In this document: piece by piece, positions 1 to 10,323 of the stretch | How the letters are laid out: each line of letters begins with the position of its first letter | Numbering within the stretch: the stretch's first letter is position 1 | Assembly (NCBI GenBank): GCA_019426215.1 | Contig: CM033396.1 | Location: 25,807,101 to 25,871,100, forward strand | Direction of reading: 5' to 3' | Length of the DNA: 64,000 nt | Source: Buddleja alternifolia | Lineage: Eukaryota > Streptophyta > Magnoliopsida > Lamiales > Scrophulariaceae | Position numbers and translations under genes: made by a program | The notes under the pieces: generated by a model | Seen by the model: the letters and a program-made list of their open reading frames with translations, nothing else | The model's database searches: none | Told to the model about the DNA's origin: nothing

Positions 1-159
1 CACCGCCGACGCCCACCTCTGCCTCTGCCGCCGACGCCGACGCCACCCACCTCCGCCGCCGCCGACGCCGCCCTCCTCCGCCGCCGCCTTCCATTTAGTT
101 TTGGTATTTTTTTTTAGATAAATATACACACACACACACACACATAGAGTATATATAGA

Positions 160-588
160 TGTATGTATATGTGGGTGTATGCATATATATGTGGGTGTAT
201 GTATATTTGTGTATGTGTGGGTGTATTTATATTTGTGTATATGTGGGTGTATGTGTATGTATATTTGTGTATGAATATTTGTGTATGTATATATGTGGAT
301 GGGTGTATGTATATTTGTGTATATGTGGGTGTATGTGTATGTATATTTGTGTATGAATATTTGTGTATGTATATATGTGGATGGGTGTATGTATATTTGT
401 GTATATATATGTTCATGGGTGTATGCATATATGTGTATATGTTAATGGGTGTATTTGTGTATGTGTGGGTGTGTGTATATTTGTGTATGTATATATGTGG
501 ATGGGTGTATGTATATTTGTGTATATGTTGATGGGTGTATGTATATTTGTGTATGTGTGGGTGTACGTATATTTGTGTATTTATGAAA
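160..588. repeat. Minisatellite inside CACTA copy 1
   Basis: Tandem units of about 22-30 bp built from TATATTTGTGTATG and TGGGTGTATG, with variants carrying GGATGGG or TTAATGGG. A short (CA)n run at 124-146 precedes it. The array is open in several frames on both strands and gives Tyr/His/Thr- or Tyr/Val/Cys-rich translations; these reflect the repeat and are not a gene. The reverse complement of the same unit occurs in copies 2 and 3. Confidence 0.9.
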
Positions 589-592
589 ATAT

Positions 593-905
593 TTCTCGGT
601 TGAAATTTTGCGGTGTTGGAATGACACGAAATTCACAAGGTCATAGAGAAACGGCATTCTGAACAAAACGCAAGACTTTGTCTTGCGCTCTCGTGATTTT
701 AGCTATCCAAGATCGTTTAAGGCCTCAAATACGTGTTTTATTACAAAAATACGTATTTATGTAATAAAATGCGTATTTGAGGCCTTAAACGATCTCGGAT
801 GGCTAAAATCACGAGAGCGCAAGGCAAAGACTTGCGTTTTGTTCAGAATGCCGTTTCGCTATGACCGTGTGAATTTCGTGTTATTCCGACATGGTAACAT
901 TATAA
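593..905. repeat. Internal foldback of CACTA copy 1
   Basis: A long imperfect inverted repeat. The left arm (about 612-745) contains GATTTTAGCTATCCAAGATC and GTTTAAGGCC; the right arm (about 778-895) carries the complements, ending in ATTCCGACATGG. The centre is an AT-rich spacer around 745-778 with its own ACGTATTT symmetry. Homologous foldbacks lie at about 5497-5790 and 13527-13830. A transcript through it would form a double-stranded stem of roughly 130 bp, a plausible small-RNA source (inference). Confidence 0.8.
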
Positions 906-939
906 ACGATAAAATAAAATTAAAACAAAATAAATATAC

Positions 940-1195
940 CACCCTATGGCAGCGGTTCAGCCGGAACCGCTGCCATAGGGTCCAATTTTTTATTTTTTTT
1001 TTAAATAAATGACCCTATGACAGCGGTTCTGCCGAAACCGCTGCCATAGGGTCACCCTATTGCAGCGGTTTCTATAGAACCGCTGTCATAGGGTGACCTA
1101 TGGCAGCGGCTCCGGAACCGCTGCCATAGGGTTTTGACCTATGGTAGCGGTACCTATGGCAGCGGTTCAAAACCGCTGTAATAGGCCCAAAAAAA
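940..1195. repeat. Subterminal hairpin array, CACTA copy 1
   Basis: About five consecutive near-perfect hairpins built from CCCTATGGCAGCGGTTC and its complement. The first has an 18-bp perfect stem with a 5-nt loop (about 944-984). Later ones vary slightly (GACAGCGG, TTGCAGCGG). CACTA elements carry subterminal repeats that bind their transposition proteins; that these play that role is inference from position. Confidence 0.85.
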
Positions 1196-1225
1196 CCGCT
1201 GCTATAAGTCATTTCTGTAGTAGTG

Positions 1226-2817
1226 AAGCCTATGCTCTTTACGATGATGATTCCACATGGCTAGATGACAATACAATTCTTCAACTTGATGAATAGAAGT
1301 CCTACTTTTATTTTTATCAAAGAAAAGCATCATTTAATTTAGTAGCTCTACTTTTGTGCATGTTATAGTTCATTCCTTTAGTTTTCTTGTTTTGGACCAA
1401 TTAGCACTTTAGGTTTGGTTTGAATTTTATGCAGATTAATTTTTCTTATTTTAGACCAATTAGTACTTTATGTTTAGTTTGAATGTTATGCAGATTAATT
1501 AATCATTATTTTGAATTATCATTTAGTTTTTCGTTCTTTAAAATGAATTGTGACTAGAATTTCTCTCTCTAAATGAGCTTATCAATTTTAACTCATTTAA
1601 TGTCTATTTGAATATTTTTCCAACTTTATGTCCCAAAAATTATTATTATATGATTAAAGATCAGCTGGACTATACATTATATATGACTTCTTGGTAAGGA
1701 TGTGTAAGAATATTGCCGTTTGTTTCAATCCAAATTATTGGTAAATAAACGTATATTACACCTTTATATCAAAGTACATATTATTCTCGGTTCCGTATTT
1801 TTTGCCCATTTTTTGAACTTTTATTGGGTAAAAGTCCAAATAGTACTCGTACGTATAAAAGAACGTTTAAAAGCCTTCCCGTATTTAACTAACAGAGGGT
1901 GTATCTCCACTTAAATTAATATTATAATCATATTAGAAATGTAAACTAGTGGTTGCATATAGGGTTTATACGGCAAAATAAATTTTGTTTTATTTGTTAT
2001 GAATTTTTAACATTTTGTTTAATAACTTTCAAAATGGCTTGCGTTTAATCACAATCGAAATTTACATTCAAATTTTCAGAGTCCACCTCATAAACTCGCT
2101 ACGACGCAGTGCGCACTAATCTCCTCAAATAGCGCTAAACATTCTTTAAACCTGTCTTGTGCCTATTTTTTAGATGATCTTTCCTAGGTTGGGTGGTGGG
2201 CTCCAAAAATTACGGTTCGGCGCACCTTTAGAATTAGAATTAGTCAAATTGTTTTTTTAGTAATAAAGTGAACATTTAAAAATAGTCAATCTTAAAAATA
2301 TCTTATGTTGAGAATTTAGTTTTGTTTAAGGACACCTACATGCGTCCTCTCTATTTAAAACAACCAATCTTCTTGTTAAATTTATAGACTTGGTCTTAGT
2401 CTTCTAGATTAATTAAGTAATCAATTATAATTTTGTACATAAGTTTGTGTTGTAGAACTTTTATATTAATAATTGATATTAGTTAGGATTTTAAATTAAA
2501 ATTTTCCCATTTTTTAATCTTTTAGAAAATATAAAAAGGGCACTTCTAGATAATCAGCATGTTAAAAGTAAAAAAGTAAATTAATAAAAATCTTGATATA
2601 TTTAAAATTCAAAAATAAAATTTTGTATTAAACTATTTAATTTATCAATTTGAACAATTCAAAGCAAAAAGACAGTGAAAAAATCAATTGTTCAATTCTT
2701 AACTCAAGCAGTAAAGAGTAATTTAGTCCAAAAGTTATTAATCTTAATTTTTTAATTTTTTTGAATGAAAAGTTAGTAGAATCAGTTTTTGAGTTTGAAA
2801 TATTGTGATGGGTTTTT
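1226..2817. other. AT-rich region; possible terminal exon fragment at its left edge
   Basis: Right after the CACTA end, 1228-1293 reads as 22 open codons with an acidic composition (includes LYDDDSTW and LDDNT) followed by TAG at 1294-1296 and AT-rich sequence that could be a 3' UTR. This might be the last codons of a host gene interrupted by the transposon, but 22 codons is short enough to be chance. In the rest of the stretch I see no coding potential, RNA gene or element boundary; it is AT-rich with poly(A/T) runs. Confidence 0.25.
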
Positions 2818-3003
2818 GTTTTGTCTGAACCAAGGATGTCCACTGCCGGCAGCAGTGACTAATCCCTTTCGCCGCAGGAGCTCTCCCATTGGAGGTAAAC
2901 GACTGACCACGAAATGTGCTTCATTCCAATGGGCAAGGATCGAATTTCCAATCTCATGGTTAAGGGACGAGCCGAGCTACCATCACACCACACCTCGTGG
3001 TTT
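2818..3003 (-). mobile_element. tRNA-derived SINE, minus strand
   Basis: An insert of about 186 bp flanked by a perfect 15-bp direct repeat (TTGTGATGGGTTTTT at 2803-2817 and 3004-3018), typical of LINE-mediated target duplication. On the minus strand it carries an A-box-like TGGTAGCTCGG and, about 35 nt later, a B-box-like ATTCGATCC, the internal RNA polymerase III promoter layout of plant SINEs. The minus-strand 3' end is A-rich. Family not identified. The tRNA-like half is too diverged to be a functional tRNA gene. Confidence 0.75.
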
Positions 3004-3018
3004 TTGTGATGGGTTTTT

Positions 3019-4646
3019 TGGCAGAACTATGTTTTCCCTATTTTATTTGCTAATGTTCTATTACTATCGCTGTTATTCTTTTTATATGAATACTAACAAA
3101 AAATAATTTAATTTATTATTTATCTAAATTATGTACGTGAGTTGCAAAAAATATGTTGGGCTACAAAGAAATACTATTACATTTATGACTGTTAATTTGA
3201 TTATTTGATTGCTAAGTTATTAATGAAACACGAAACTCCCTGAGATATTGAGTCGTATCAAACTTTACCATCGATGAAACTTCCATAATATAATCACATA
3301 GTACTTAGACTTTAGAATATTAGCTAATCGGAAAAGCACACTTTATGCGTGTGCAAAAGCATAAAAATCGAGATATATTTTTTGAGAAAAATTCTATTAA
3401 GTTTAAGTAAAAGATAAGGGAAAAGAAACAGAATAGAAGAAAAATATGGTGAGAAGTAAATTTAATTTCATTAAAGAAACACATATAGAGAGATAAAGAT
3501 ATAGTGATATAATAAAGAAAAAATATGTACAAGCACATGAGAGAGAATGAGATGAATAAGAAAATATTATTAGAGAGATAATGTGTGAGAATAAAACGGG
3601 AAAGAGAAAATAATATATGAAATCAAATATAAAAGAAAAAATTAACTGGGACACTTGCTAAAATTAATAATAAAAATTAATTTACCAAAATTTGACAGCT
3701 CAGAGTAGTTATTCTAGATTACTCATACTTGATATAATAGTATAAATATAACATTAAGGGGCGGATGAGCCCCACCTCCACCCCCTTCAATTTTTTATTT
3801 TAACAACATACATGCTTAAAAATTCTAAAATCTTTGGTTTTGTTCCCTCAAAAATTATAAAATATTGTCATCTCCCATATAGTAAAATAATTGACTCACG
3901 GTTTGAACTCTAGTGGTCTGCTTATTTTGTCTCAATTTGTTGTAATTATATTTTTGCATATATTCATGATTGTCCAACGTCCACCATCAATATTGTGTGT
4001 ATTTCCTTTGAACTGTACTCTGAAAAATGGGTAGTTTACACGTTTCAAAACTTATATAAGAAGGTATTGTATTTTTTTAATATAAATGTTTAAAATTTGA
4101 TGTTGATATTTTTGCTACATATTTCATATGTATTACTTTAAACTCAAGTCAAAAAATTTATTTGATTTAGGAATTTCAACAAATAGATTATGGACATCTA
4201 TAAAACAAGATTTGGTAGTGAAATATGTTTTATATGTAATAATAAAAAAAATGAAAAAAGGTGTATGGTTGTAACATATATTGGTCCTTTTTTTTTTTTT
4301 GTATATAAAATGATTGGAGAATATGTAATGGTGAGAGTCTAATTGTCTAAAGAAAAACGACATATATGTAATATGTGGGATGAAAAATCTATAATGTTTT
4401 GACTTGCAAAATGCCATTTTTTATTTTTATTTTTGATTTAGGTGATGCTCAATGCTCTCTCTTTCTTGACAATGAGATGAGAACTATTTTCATAGACGTA
4501 CAGAGATAAAACAACAATTAGGCTATAAACGAAGCAAAAGTATGATTAGAATTTGCAATAGATTTAACTCTTATCTTAATTATCCTCCTTTAATGAAATT
4601 GCCTATTTATAGTTATTTATAATATTCATATAAAAAATGTTAATTT
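3019..4646. other. AT-rich stretch without recognisable genes
   Basis: Highly AT-rich with purine runs around 3400-3650. Minus-strand open frames here translate to low-complexity Phe/Ser/Ile-rich peptides with no motif. I see no RNA gene, element terminus or repeat array. Confidence 0.5.
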
Positions 4647-5811
4647 TGTTGGGATCGGTACAACCCCGGGGATGTCAGTGCAGCGGAAAAATATGGATTT
4701 TAATAAAAAATCGGCATCCCCAAATTAGGGCTAGGTAGACATGGTACCATCGGATTCAAAAACTAACTTCACAATTGAGTTTTCTCGTGTTTACCTCTTG
4801 AAAAACAAAACAACGTCTTTTTAAGCAACTCCCAGCTACACCTCCGAATGGATTTGCTCTAGCGCCCCAAGTGTGACGCCTCTAAGATGTATCCACACAT
4901 TAGCTCGTACCCTCGATTATCTCCACCAGTACTAGCCAAGAGAATATCGAATTTCGGCTCGTGAGAAAAGGGTAGGAATATTTTTGGTGTTTTTCGTACT
5001 CAACACATGAGTTGGAAGCAATGCTTGTGAAAAAGGTGGAAGAGAAAAGATGGAGAGAATATAATCTCACAACTGTCAGTTGTGAATTATGAATTGCTTA
5101 GGATTAAAACACAAAAGAATATAACACTAATATATATACTTGGAAGTCACCACCCTTGGTCAACACTCCATACACATACACGCCTCACACACTTACACAC
5201 AATAGGCGTGTAGTATATATATATATATTTATATTATATTTATTTGTCAAGTTTCATTCTTTCTTAATTCCTTAGTTAATTAGATCCACTAATCAACTAA
5301 CAAGATCTTTCCATATATTTGAGATCCTTCCCAAATATACACTACTACAGAAATGACCTATTACAGCGGTTTTAACTGCTGTAAAAAAAATAAAATTTAA
5401 AAATGTTTTTTTTCCTGGGCCTATTACAGCGGTTATGGAAATAACCGCTATAATAGGTAGTTTTTTTTTTATTTTATTTCATTTTCTCATTTATAATTTT
5501 ACCATGTTGGAATGATATGAACTTTGCACGGTCATAGAGAAACGGCATTTTGAACAAAACGCATAAAATGCGATCTTGTGATTTTAGCCATCTGAGATCG
5601 TTTAAGGTCTGACATTTGCATTTTATTACCAAAATAGGGTATTTTCGTAATAAAACGCAAGTTTGAAGCCTTAAACGATCTCAAATGGCTAAAATCACAA
5701 AACCGCAATGCAAAGCATGCGTCTTGTTCAGCACGCCATTTTACTATAACTGTACAAATTTCGTATCATTTCGACACTGCAAAATTTCAACCGAGAAATA
5801 TTTTCTTAAAT

Positions 5812-6062
5812 ACACAAATATACATACACCCACACATACACAAATATACATACACCCATCCACACATACACAAATATACAAACATGATATGCCCATCAAC
5901 ATATACACAAATATACATACACCCATCCACACATACACAAATATACATACAACCACATATACACAAATATACATACACCCATATATACACAAATATACAT
6001 ACACCCACACATACAAAAATATACATACACCCACACATACAAAAATATACATACACCCGTAC
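5812..6062. repeat. Minisatellite inside CACTA copy 2
   Basis: Tandem units of CACAAATATACATACACCCA with short variable spacers (ACATA, TCCACATA). It is the reverse complement of the 160-588 array and matches 13850-14235. It translates as Tyr-Ile-His-Lys-rich frames that are artefacts of the repeat. Confidence 0.9.
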
Positions 6063-6063
6063 A

Positions 6064-6124
6064 TACGGTGGTGGTGGAGGCGTTGGTGGTGCTATATGGT
6101 GGTTGTGGCGGCGGCGGCGGTGGT

Positions 6125-6157
<33 letters not shown>

Positions 6158-6208
6158 GTCGAGAGTAGAGAGAAAAAGACTAAGAGAGAGAGAGAAGTGG
6201 GCAGATCT
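6064..6208. repeat. GGT/GGC triplet tract and GA microsatellite
   Basis: GGT/GGC triplets at 6064-6126, complementary in type to the GCC tract at 1-103 of copy 1, then a nearly pure (GA)n run at 6129-6157 continuing imperfectly to about 6208. Both lie inside CACTA copy 2. Confidence 0.85.
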
Positions 6209-6235
6209 ACAAGGAGGGTTTTAAATTTTTGGTTT

Positions 6236-6640
6236 CGGCCTATTACAGCGGTTCTTATGTGAACCGCTGTAATAGGCCGTTTTTTTTTAATTTTTTTTTA
6301 AATATACCTATTACAGTCGTTCTTCTCAGAACCGCTGTAATTGATCGGGAGCTATTACAGCGGTTCTTCTCAGAACCGCTGTAATGGCCCAGAGCTATTA
6401 TAGCGGTTCTTCTGAGAACCGCTGTAATAGGCTATTACAGCGGTTCTTCTGTATTACAGCGGTTCTTATGAGAACCGCTGTAATAGCTCAGGACCTATTA
6501 CAGCGGTTCTGAGAAGAGCCGCTGTAATAGGTCTCGTAGTCAACCCTATTACAGCGGTTCACCCATGAACCGCTGTAATAGGCCCTTCCGTTCAGCGGTT
6601 TTCAAAAAATCGTTGTAATAGGTTCGCTGTAACAGACCAT
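6236..6640. repeat. Subterminal hairpin array, CACTA copy 2
   Basis: A series of inverted pairs of CTATTACAGCGGTTCTT and its complement. Several stems are perfect over 15-18 bp with short AG/CT-rich loops. The matching shorter array at the other end is at 5355-5458. The word here is TATTACAGCGG; copy 1 uses TATGGCAGCGG and copy 3 TATGACAGCGG. Confidence 0.85.
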
Positions 6641-6817
6641 TTTTGTAGTAGTGATATAAGATCTATCCAAATAAGATCTTTCCATATAATTATTCAACTA
6701 ACTAATTAAATAGATCTTACCAAATTCACAATATCTATCCTAACATATTTATAAGATCTTTCCATATCAATTAGTCATCTGATTAATTAGAATAGATCCT
6801 ACTAAATATATTATAAG

Positions 6818-6819
<2 letters not shown>

Positions 6820-6848
<29 letters not shown>
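6820..6848. repeat. (AT)n microsatellite
   Basis: Pure alternating AT run of about 29 bp in an AT-rich background. Confidence 0.9.
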
Positions 6849-6851
<3 letters not shown>

Positions 6852-8103
6852 TAGACTTGATGAATAAGATAAATTCCTCCACCAATTCCACACACACATA
6901 CACGCCCATACGTGTGTATATATATATATATTTTTTTTCCTCATTCACACATTAATTAATTAGTCTTTCCCAATTTAATATTCCAATATTAAATCATAAG
7001 ATTATTATTAATTAAGATCACTTAATTAATTTATTCCTTTTCTCCGATTAATAAATTCCAATTAATTAATTATTTTCTCCATTAATTCATAAAGAATTAA
7101 CTAGCCAATAGGTACTACACTAAGTTAGTGTGTGACTGACACGACAAAATCCTAGCAAGAGAACTAGGTCGCGTAAGTAGTAAAGTGGATGGTTAAGTCC
7201 GGGGTTATCGTATCCACAAGGACAACTATAATCTAAGTACCAAGACTACTATATTACTCAATTCTAAGTTAAATCGGTCGATAAAAGGTTGATTCACTAA
7301 TTACTTAAGTTAATTACTAAAATAGTTTATAACCAAATAAGTGGAAGAAACGATAGAAGAGAAGCGATTAAGGCACGTGGTTCAACCATTTATGTATTTC
7401 GATTTTGATTAAGGTTCTATTGGATTATTAGATGGATTTAGCCAAGGCGAAATTCCCTAACATACGTACTACCCAATCTCTTGGCATAGCAACCCTACCT
7501 TAGTTAACGATTTCCTATATATCTCTATATGAAAACCCGTCTTAACAAAGATGCATTTAAGGTCTAGGAATTTCCCACGTGAATGGAAAGCCACCTAAAG
7601 AAACCGAGTCTATCTCTAGTCGGTTTAACTATAGGGTATTCAATGTTTATATCTTCCCTAGGTTATTATCTCTCGATCTCTAACCTAGACATTTTATCGA
7701 ACACTTGGTGATCAAACAAGCGAAGCATTGAGCTCAACTATTGAATACATAGCTAAAACCAAAATTAATCCAATAAACACCAACAAATCAACAATCAAAA
7801 TAACATAAATGGCCTATCCATGGCCTCAATCAAACAAGTTTAGCTCATATTCATATCAAAAGTGCAAATATAAATCATACAAGTCATAAGAGGTTTGAAC
7901 AAATTCAAGAAATAAATATGTAAAAACTCCCTAATTCTTGTAGAGATGTGGATTCCTCGTTGAATTCTCCGTCTTCTCACGAATCCGGGCCTTCAAGTAG
8001 ACGTTTTGACCTTCAAAATCACTCTCCCAAGCTCCCTCTCCCTCTCTTTTGGCGTGGCTGCTGCTATCTATGGTGAGTTAGGGTAAAAAATGGCTAAAAG
8101 AGG

Positions 8104-8111
8104 TATTTATA
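8104..8111 (-). promoter_or_regulatory. TATA box of LTR promoter
   Basis: Minus strand reads CTATAAATACC here; the second LTR has it at 12560-12567. Position in the LTR and the adjacent palindrome cluster suggest the retrotransposon RNA polymerase II promoter. The start site is not determined. Confidence 0.6.
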
Positions 8112-8127
8112 GACCAACCCGCTGCCT

Positions 8128-8217
8128 CGAACGCCGCGGCGTTCGCTTGTTGAACGCCTCGGCGTTGGCTACTGCATGTGAACGCCGCGGCGTTCGTGGA
8201 TGAACGCCTCGGCGTTC
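8128..8217. repeat. GC-rich palindrome cluster upstream of LTR TATA box
   Basis: Four units of the type GAACGCCGCGGCGTTC. The first (8128-8145, CGAACGCCGCGGCGTTCG) and the third (8180-8195) are perfect palindromes; the second (GAACGCCTCGGCGTTG) and fourth (8202-8217) have a CCTCGG centre. The cluster sits immediately upstream of the minus-strand TATA box. The same cluster at 12584-12673 in the other LTR has two substitutions in unit 2. Confidence 0.9.
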
Positions 8218-8756
8218 GTCCCCTGCTGCTCCAGCCAGTTTTGGTAAACTTCGCATAACTTTCTCTACCAATGTCGGAATTAACTGATTCAAGTTGCTGT
8301 AGAATCCTAAAACAAAGATCTACAACTCTCCAGAAGACACTAGGGCCGAAATCAAACGTTAAAGATGACAAAATTGTCTCACAAGTCACTGAATGAGAAA
8401 ACTCCATTGTAAGACGTCTCTTCCGATGACGTTTTCACCTCCTTCCCTACATATCTGATCTTTGTCTTCAACATAAGAAATGTACCTTTGCCTCTTATCT
8501 TTCCATTGGTAAATCAAGTGTGTAATTTGGACATGGGTAGAGAACTCTATTCAATAAACTCTATCAGTGCGCAGACAGTTTGTATCTTTATGCATGATTT
8601 ACCTTCAATCCTTGTTCTTTTCCTCCAAATGTTATGTTATTCTATAAAATATGAGAAGACAAGGATCAAAGCATCATATGTGATCAAATTATCAAGGAAA
8701 CAATCAAAACTAAGTCGATAAACGGGGGAAAACTAGTGTAAAAATAACATATATCA

Positions 8757-8772
8757 ACTACCCCCAAACTTA
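8757..8772 (-). promoter_or_regulatory. Polypurine tract
   Basis: Minus strand reads TAAGTTTGGGGGTAGT directly before the 3' LTR start TGATATATG, the position at which plus-strand DNA synthesis is primed. A 14-nt identical copy lies 1.26 kb upstream at 10017-10030. Confidence 0.8.
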
Positions 8773-10016
8773 GCTTTGATCGTCTTCGATCAAATACATT
8801 CAAACACACATATGATGATTGAAAATTTCATTTGCCAATTCATACACATAAGAGCAAGCATTATACCTTCAAAAACGATTATGAAAAGCTACACGATGCT
8901 TTGAACATTCAACAATTTGAAAACCTCACAAAATCTTAGTTTCCATCCCTATATCATGAACTCCCACATCCATATTCATGTCAAGAGCACACTTTAGAAA
9001 AGATTATGCAAATCAATTGGAAGGTAAAGACATTGAAACAATTCAATATTCGTTAACTCATCGGTGTGTATAAAGTGCAAAAGTCACAATCAAAAGGTCT
9101 TTCCGGCTTGTAATGTAAGGCTAGGTGATGGCTAGGACCGGAAGATATGGATAAAGTGACTAAGTCAAGAGAGCCTATGACTCAAAATCATCGAGCTAAA
9201 TTCTCATATAAACCATATAAACTTTCACAACTTATCACTTATCCCTATTTCATTCTATTTTGCCTTTCAACTTACAACCCCCAAACTTGTTTCTTTTCAT
9301 ATTGGGTTGTACACAGATTTCCAAGCCAAATGATCCAATTTAGTGCCAAGATCAAAGCCTAGTCAAGAGCACATTTTTTTTCTTTTTTTTTTCATATATA
9401 TCTCTCTCTCGACTATTTAGCCCATTGCTCAAGTTTTCATTTCATCCCCTTTTTTTACATAATACTTCAAACCTCAAATATCCCAACATGGCCAAAACAT
9501 CACTATCTAACTCATATACATTCAAATCAAAACAAGGTGACTACCCATATTCAAGTCAAATGATATGAAGTTCTAAACTCTCTTGATTAGGTGCAAGACA
9601 TTGTTTTCTTTTAGGGTAGAAGGTGGTTGTCGTGGCTTATGAAATAAAGACGAATGGTGGTTTCTAGTGTGCTTAGCACACTCCATTCTTATCAATACGG
9701 CTCAAATCAAGGTCTAGAGATTATGCAATATAGAGAAGGCCAAAATATAAGGCTAACAACAATGAAAGATGGCCTAAATCATTTTATGACTTTACAACAT
9801 TAATACACACTTCATAGTCAACAAAATTGAAAGTCCAACGTTTTAAATCCTCAAAAAAAATTGCATAAGCATGACTAAAAAGGGCTTTCAAGTCACAACA
9901 TATGACATGTTAACCACAGATAAGGGACTTTGACTTCGAGAGAGTAGAGATATTCAAACGCATTATGCTCTCATGCAAGGGTGCACCAATTCGTGAATTC
10001 TATATCAACAAGGTTG
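8773..10016 (-). other. Non-coding 3' interior of the Athila-type element
   Basis: No open frame of note and no family similarity I recognise. It holds pyrimidine runs (around 9375-9395) and lies between the two polypurine-tract copies. Such a spacer between ORF and 3' LTR is common in Athila/Tat elements. Confidence 0.6.
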
Positions 10017-10030
10017 TACCCCCAAACTTA
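10017..10030 (-). promoter_or_regulatory. Second, internal polypurine-tract copy
   Basis: TAAGTTTGGGGGTA on the minus strand, identical over 14 nt to the true tract at 8759-8772. Upstream on the same strand is CATTGAGGACAATG, a phrase common before polypurine tracts in Athila-type elements. It may be a central polypurine tract or mark an older element end. Confidence 0.6.
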
Positions 10031-10264
10031 AATTAAACATTGTCCTCAATGTTCATGAAATAAATGCAAGGTAAGAGGGATAAGCGATACAACCCTGAAA
10101 TGGAGAGAAACGGGGGGAACATGGGGGTGGGCTCATATCCCAGGATCAAACTGTGATCAAAACCTGAACGAGAGAAAACTCAAAGGAAACCATATTAAAA
10201 CGAGTCAAGGGGGAGAAAAAAAAAACAAAGGCACAAAAGAAAAGAAAGAATGCAATAAAAGAAA

Positions 10265-10311
10265 CTTGGGTTGCCTCCCAAGAAGCGCTTGTTTAACGTC
10301 ATTAGCTCGAC
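10265..10311 (-). promoter_or_regulatory. Conserved 47-nt block with hairpin, downstream of ORF
   Basis: About 13 nt after the stop of the element's reading frame. On the minus strand it contains CTTGGGAGGCAACCCAAG, a 6-bp stem with an AGGCAA loop. It aligns without gaps to 27511-27557 of the Athila pol copy with 41 of 47 positions identical. Conservation in an element that has lost all enzymes suggests a cis-acting role. Confidence 0.75.
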
Positions 10312-10323
10312 TCCTTGCATTGC

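Larger units (their letters stand above)
1..1225 (-). mobile_element. Non-autonomous CACTA element, copy 1 (one end inside window)
   Basis: The element ends at 1225 with the inverted form of CACTACTACAGAAATGAC, the terminal sequence seen at the start of copies 2 and 3. Reading leftward from that end it has a subterminal array of hairpins (about 940-1195), a large internal foldback (593-905), a minisatellite (about 160-588) and a GCC-triplet tract (1-103). Copy 2 has the same modules in the same order, so this copy lies in reverse orientation and its other end is left of the window. No transposase is encoded, so it would need TNP2-type transposase in trans. Assignment to CACTA rests on the termini and on the 3-bp target duplication of copy 2. 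Only the right flank (AAG, 1226-1228) can be read here. Confidence 0.8.
5340..6653 (+). mobile_element. Complete non-autonomous CACTA element, copy 2
   Basis: 1314 bp, starting CACTACTACAGAAATGAC and ending in the imperfect inverse (...TTTTTGTAGTAGTG). It is flanked by ATA on both sides (5337-5339, 6654-6656), the 3-bp duplication expected for CACTA elements; the identity extends to ATATA. Order inside: short hairpin array (5355-5458), foldback (5497-5790), minisatellite (5812-6062), GGT/GGC triplets (6064-6126), GA-rich tract (6128-6208), long hairpin array (6236-6640). No transposase is encoded. This copy defines the family structure for copies 1 and 3. Confidence 0.88.
4647..7136 (-). mobile_element. 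Copia-LTR-like fragment, split by CACTA copy 2
   Basis: Begins TGTTGGGATC and has a GTGCAGCGG segment about 30 bp in, the same layout as the minus-oriented LTRs at 45525 and 52719 (TGTTAGGAATC ... TGCAACGG). The body is AT-rich with TTAATTAATT runs, as in those LTRs. CACTA copy 2 interrupts it at 5340-6653. Its far end would lie beyond the retrotransposon at 7137 and the CACTA copy at 13215 and is not recognised. No primer-binding-site complement lies to its left. It is an LTR by resemblance only; both ends are uncertain. Confidence 0.45.
7137..8756 (-). repeat. 3' LTR of the non-autonomous Athila-type element
   Basis: 1620 bp. On the minus strand it begins TGATATATG and ends GTCGTGTCA. It has a cluster of GC-rich palindromes (8128-8217) and a TATA box (TATAAATA, complement of 8104-8111) 16 bp beyond the cluster. 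It is almost identical to 11593-13210. Confidence 0.92.

Noticed and set aside
114..666. Long open frames rich in Tyr, His, Thr, Val and Cys, also at 5685-6168 and 13725-14252
   Set aside because: They come from the minisatellite, which is open in several frames and on both strands; no start context or conserved domain.
2818..3003. tRNA gene (A and B boxes)
   Set aside because: No complete cloverleaf or proper acceptor ends; flanking target duplication and A-rich tail show a SINE. The same applies to 16066-16256.
8078..8407. Minus-strand ORF of 109 aa, repeated at 12534-12863
   Set aside because: Lies in the LTR across the palindrome cluster and TATA box; present twice only because the LTR is duplicated.
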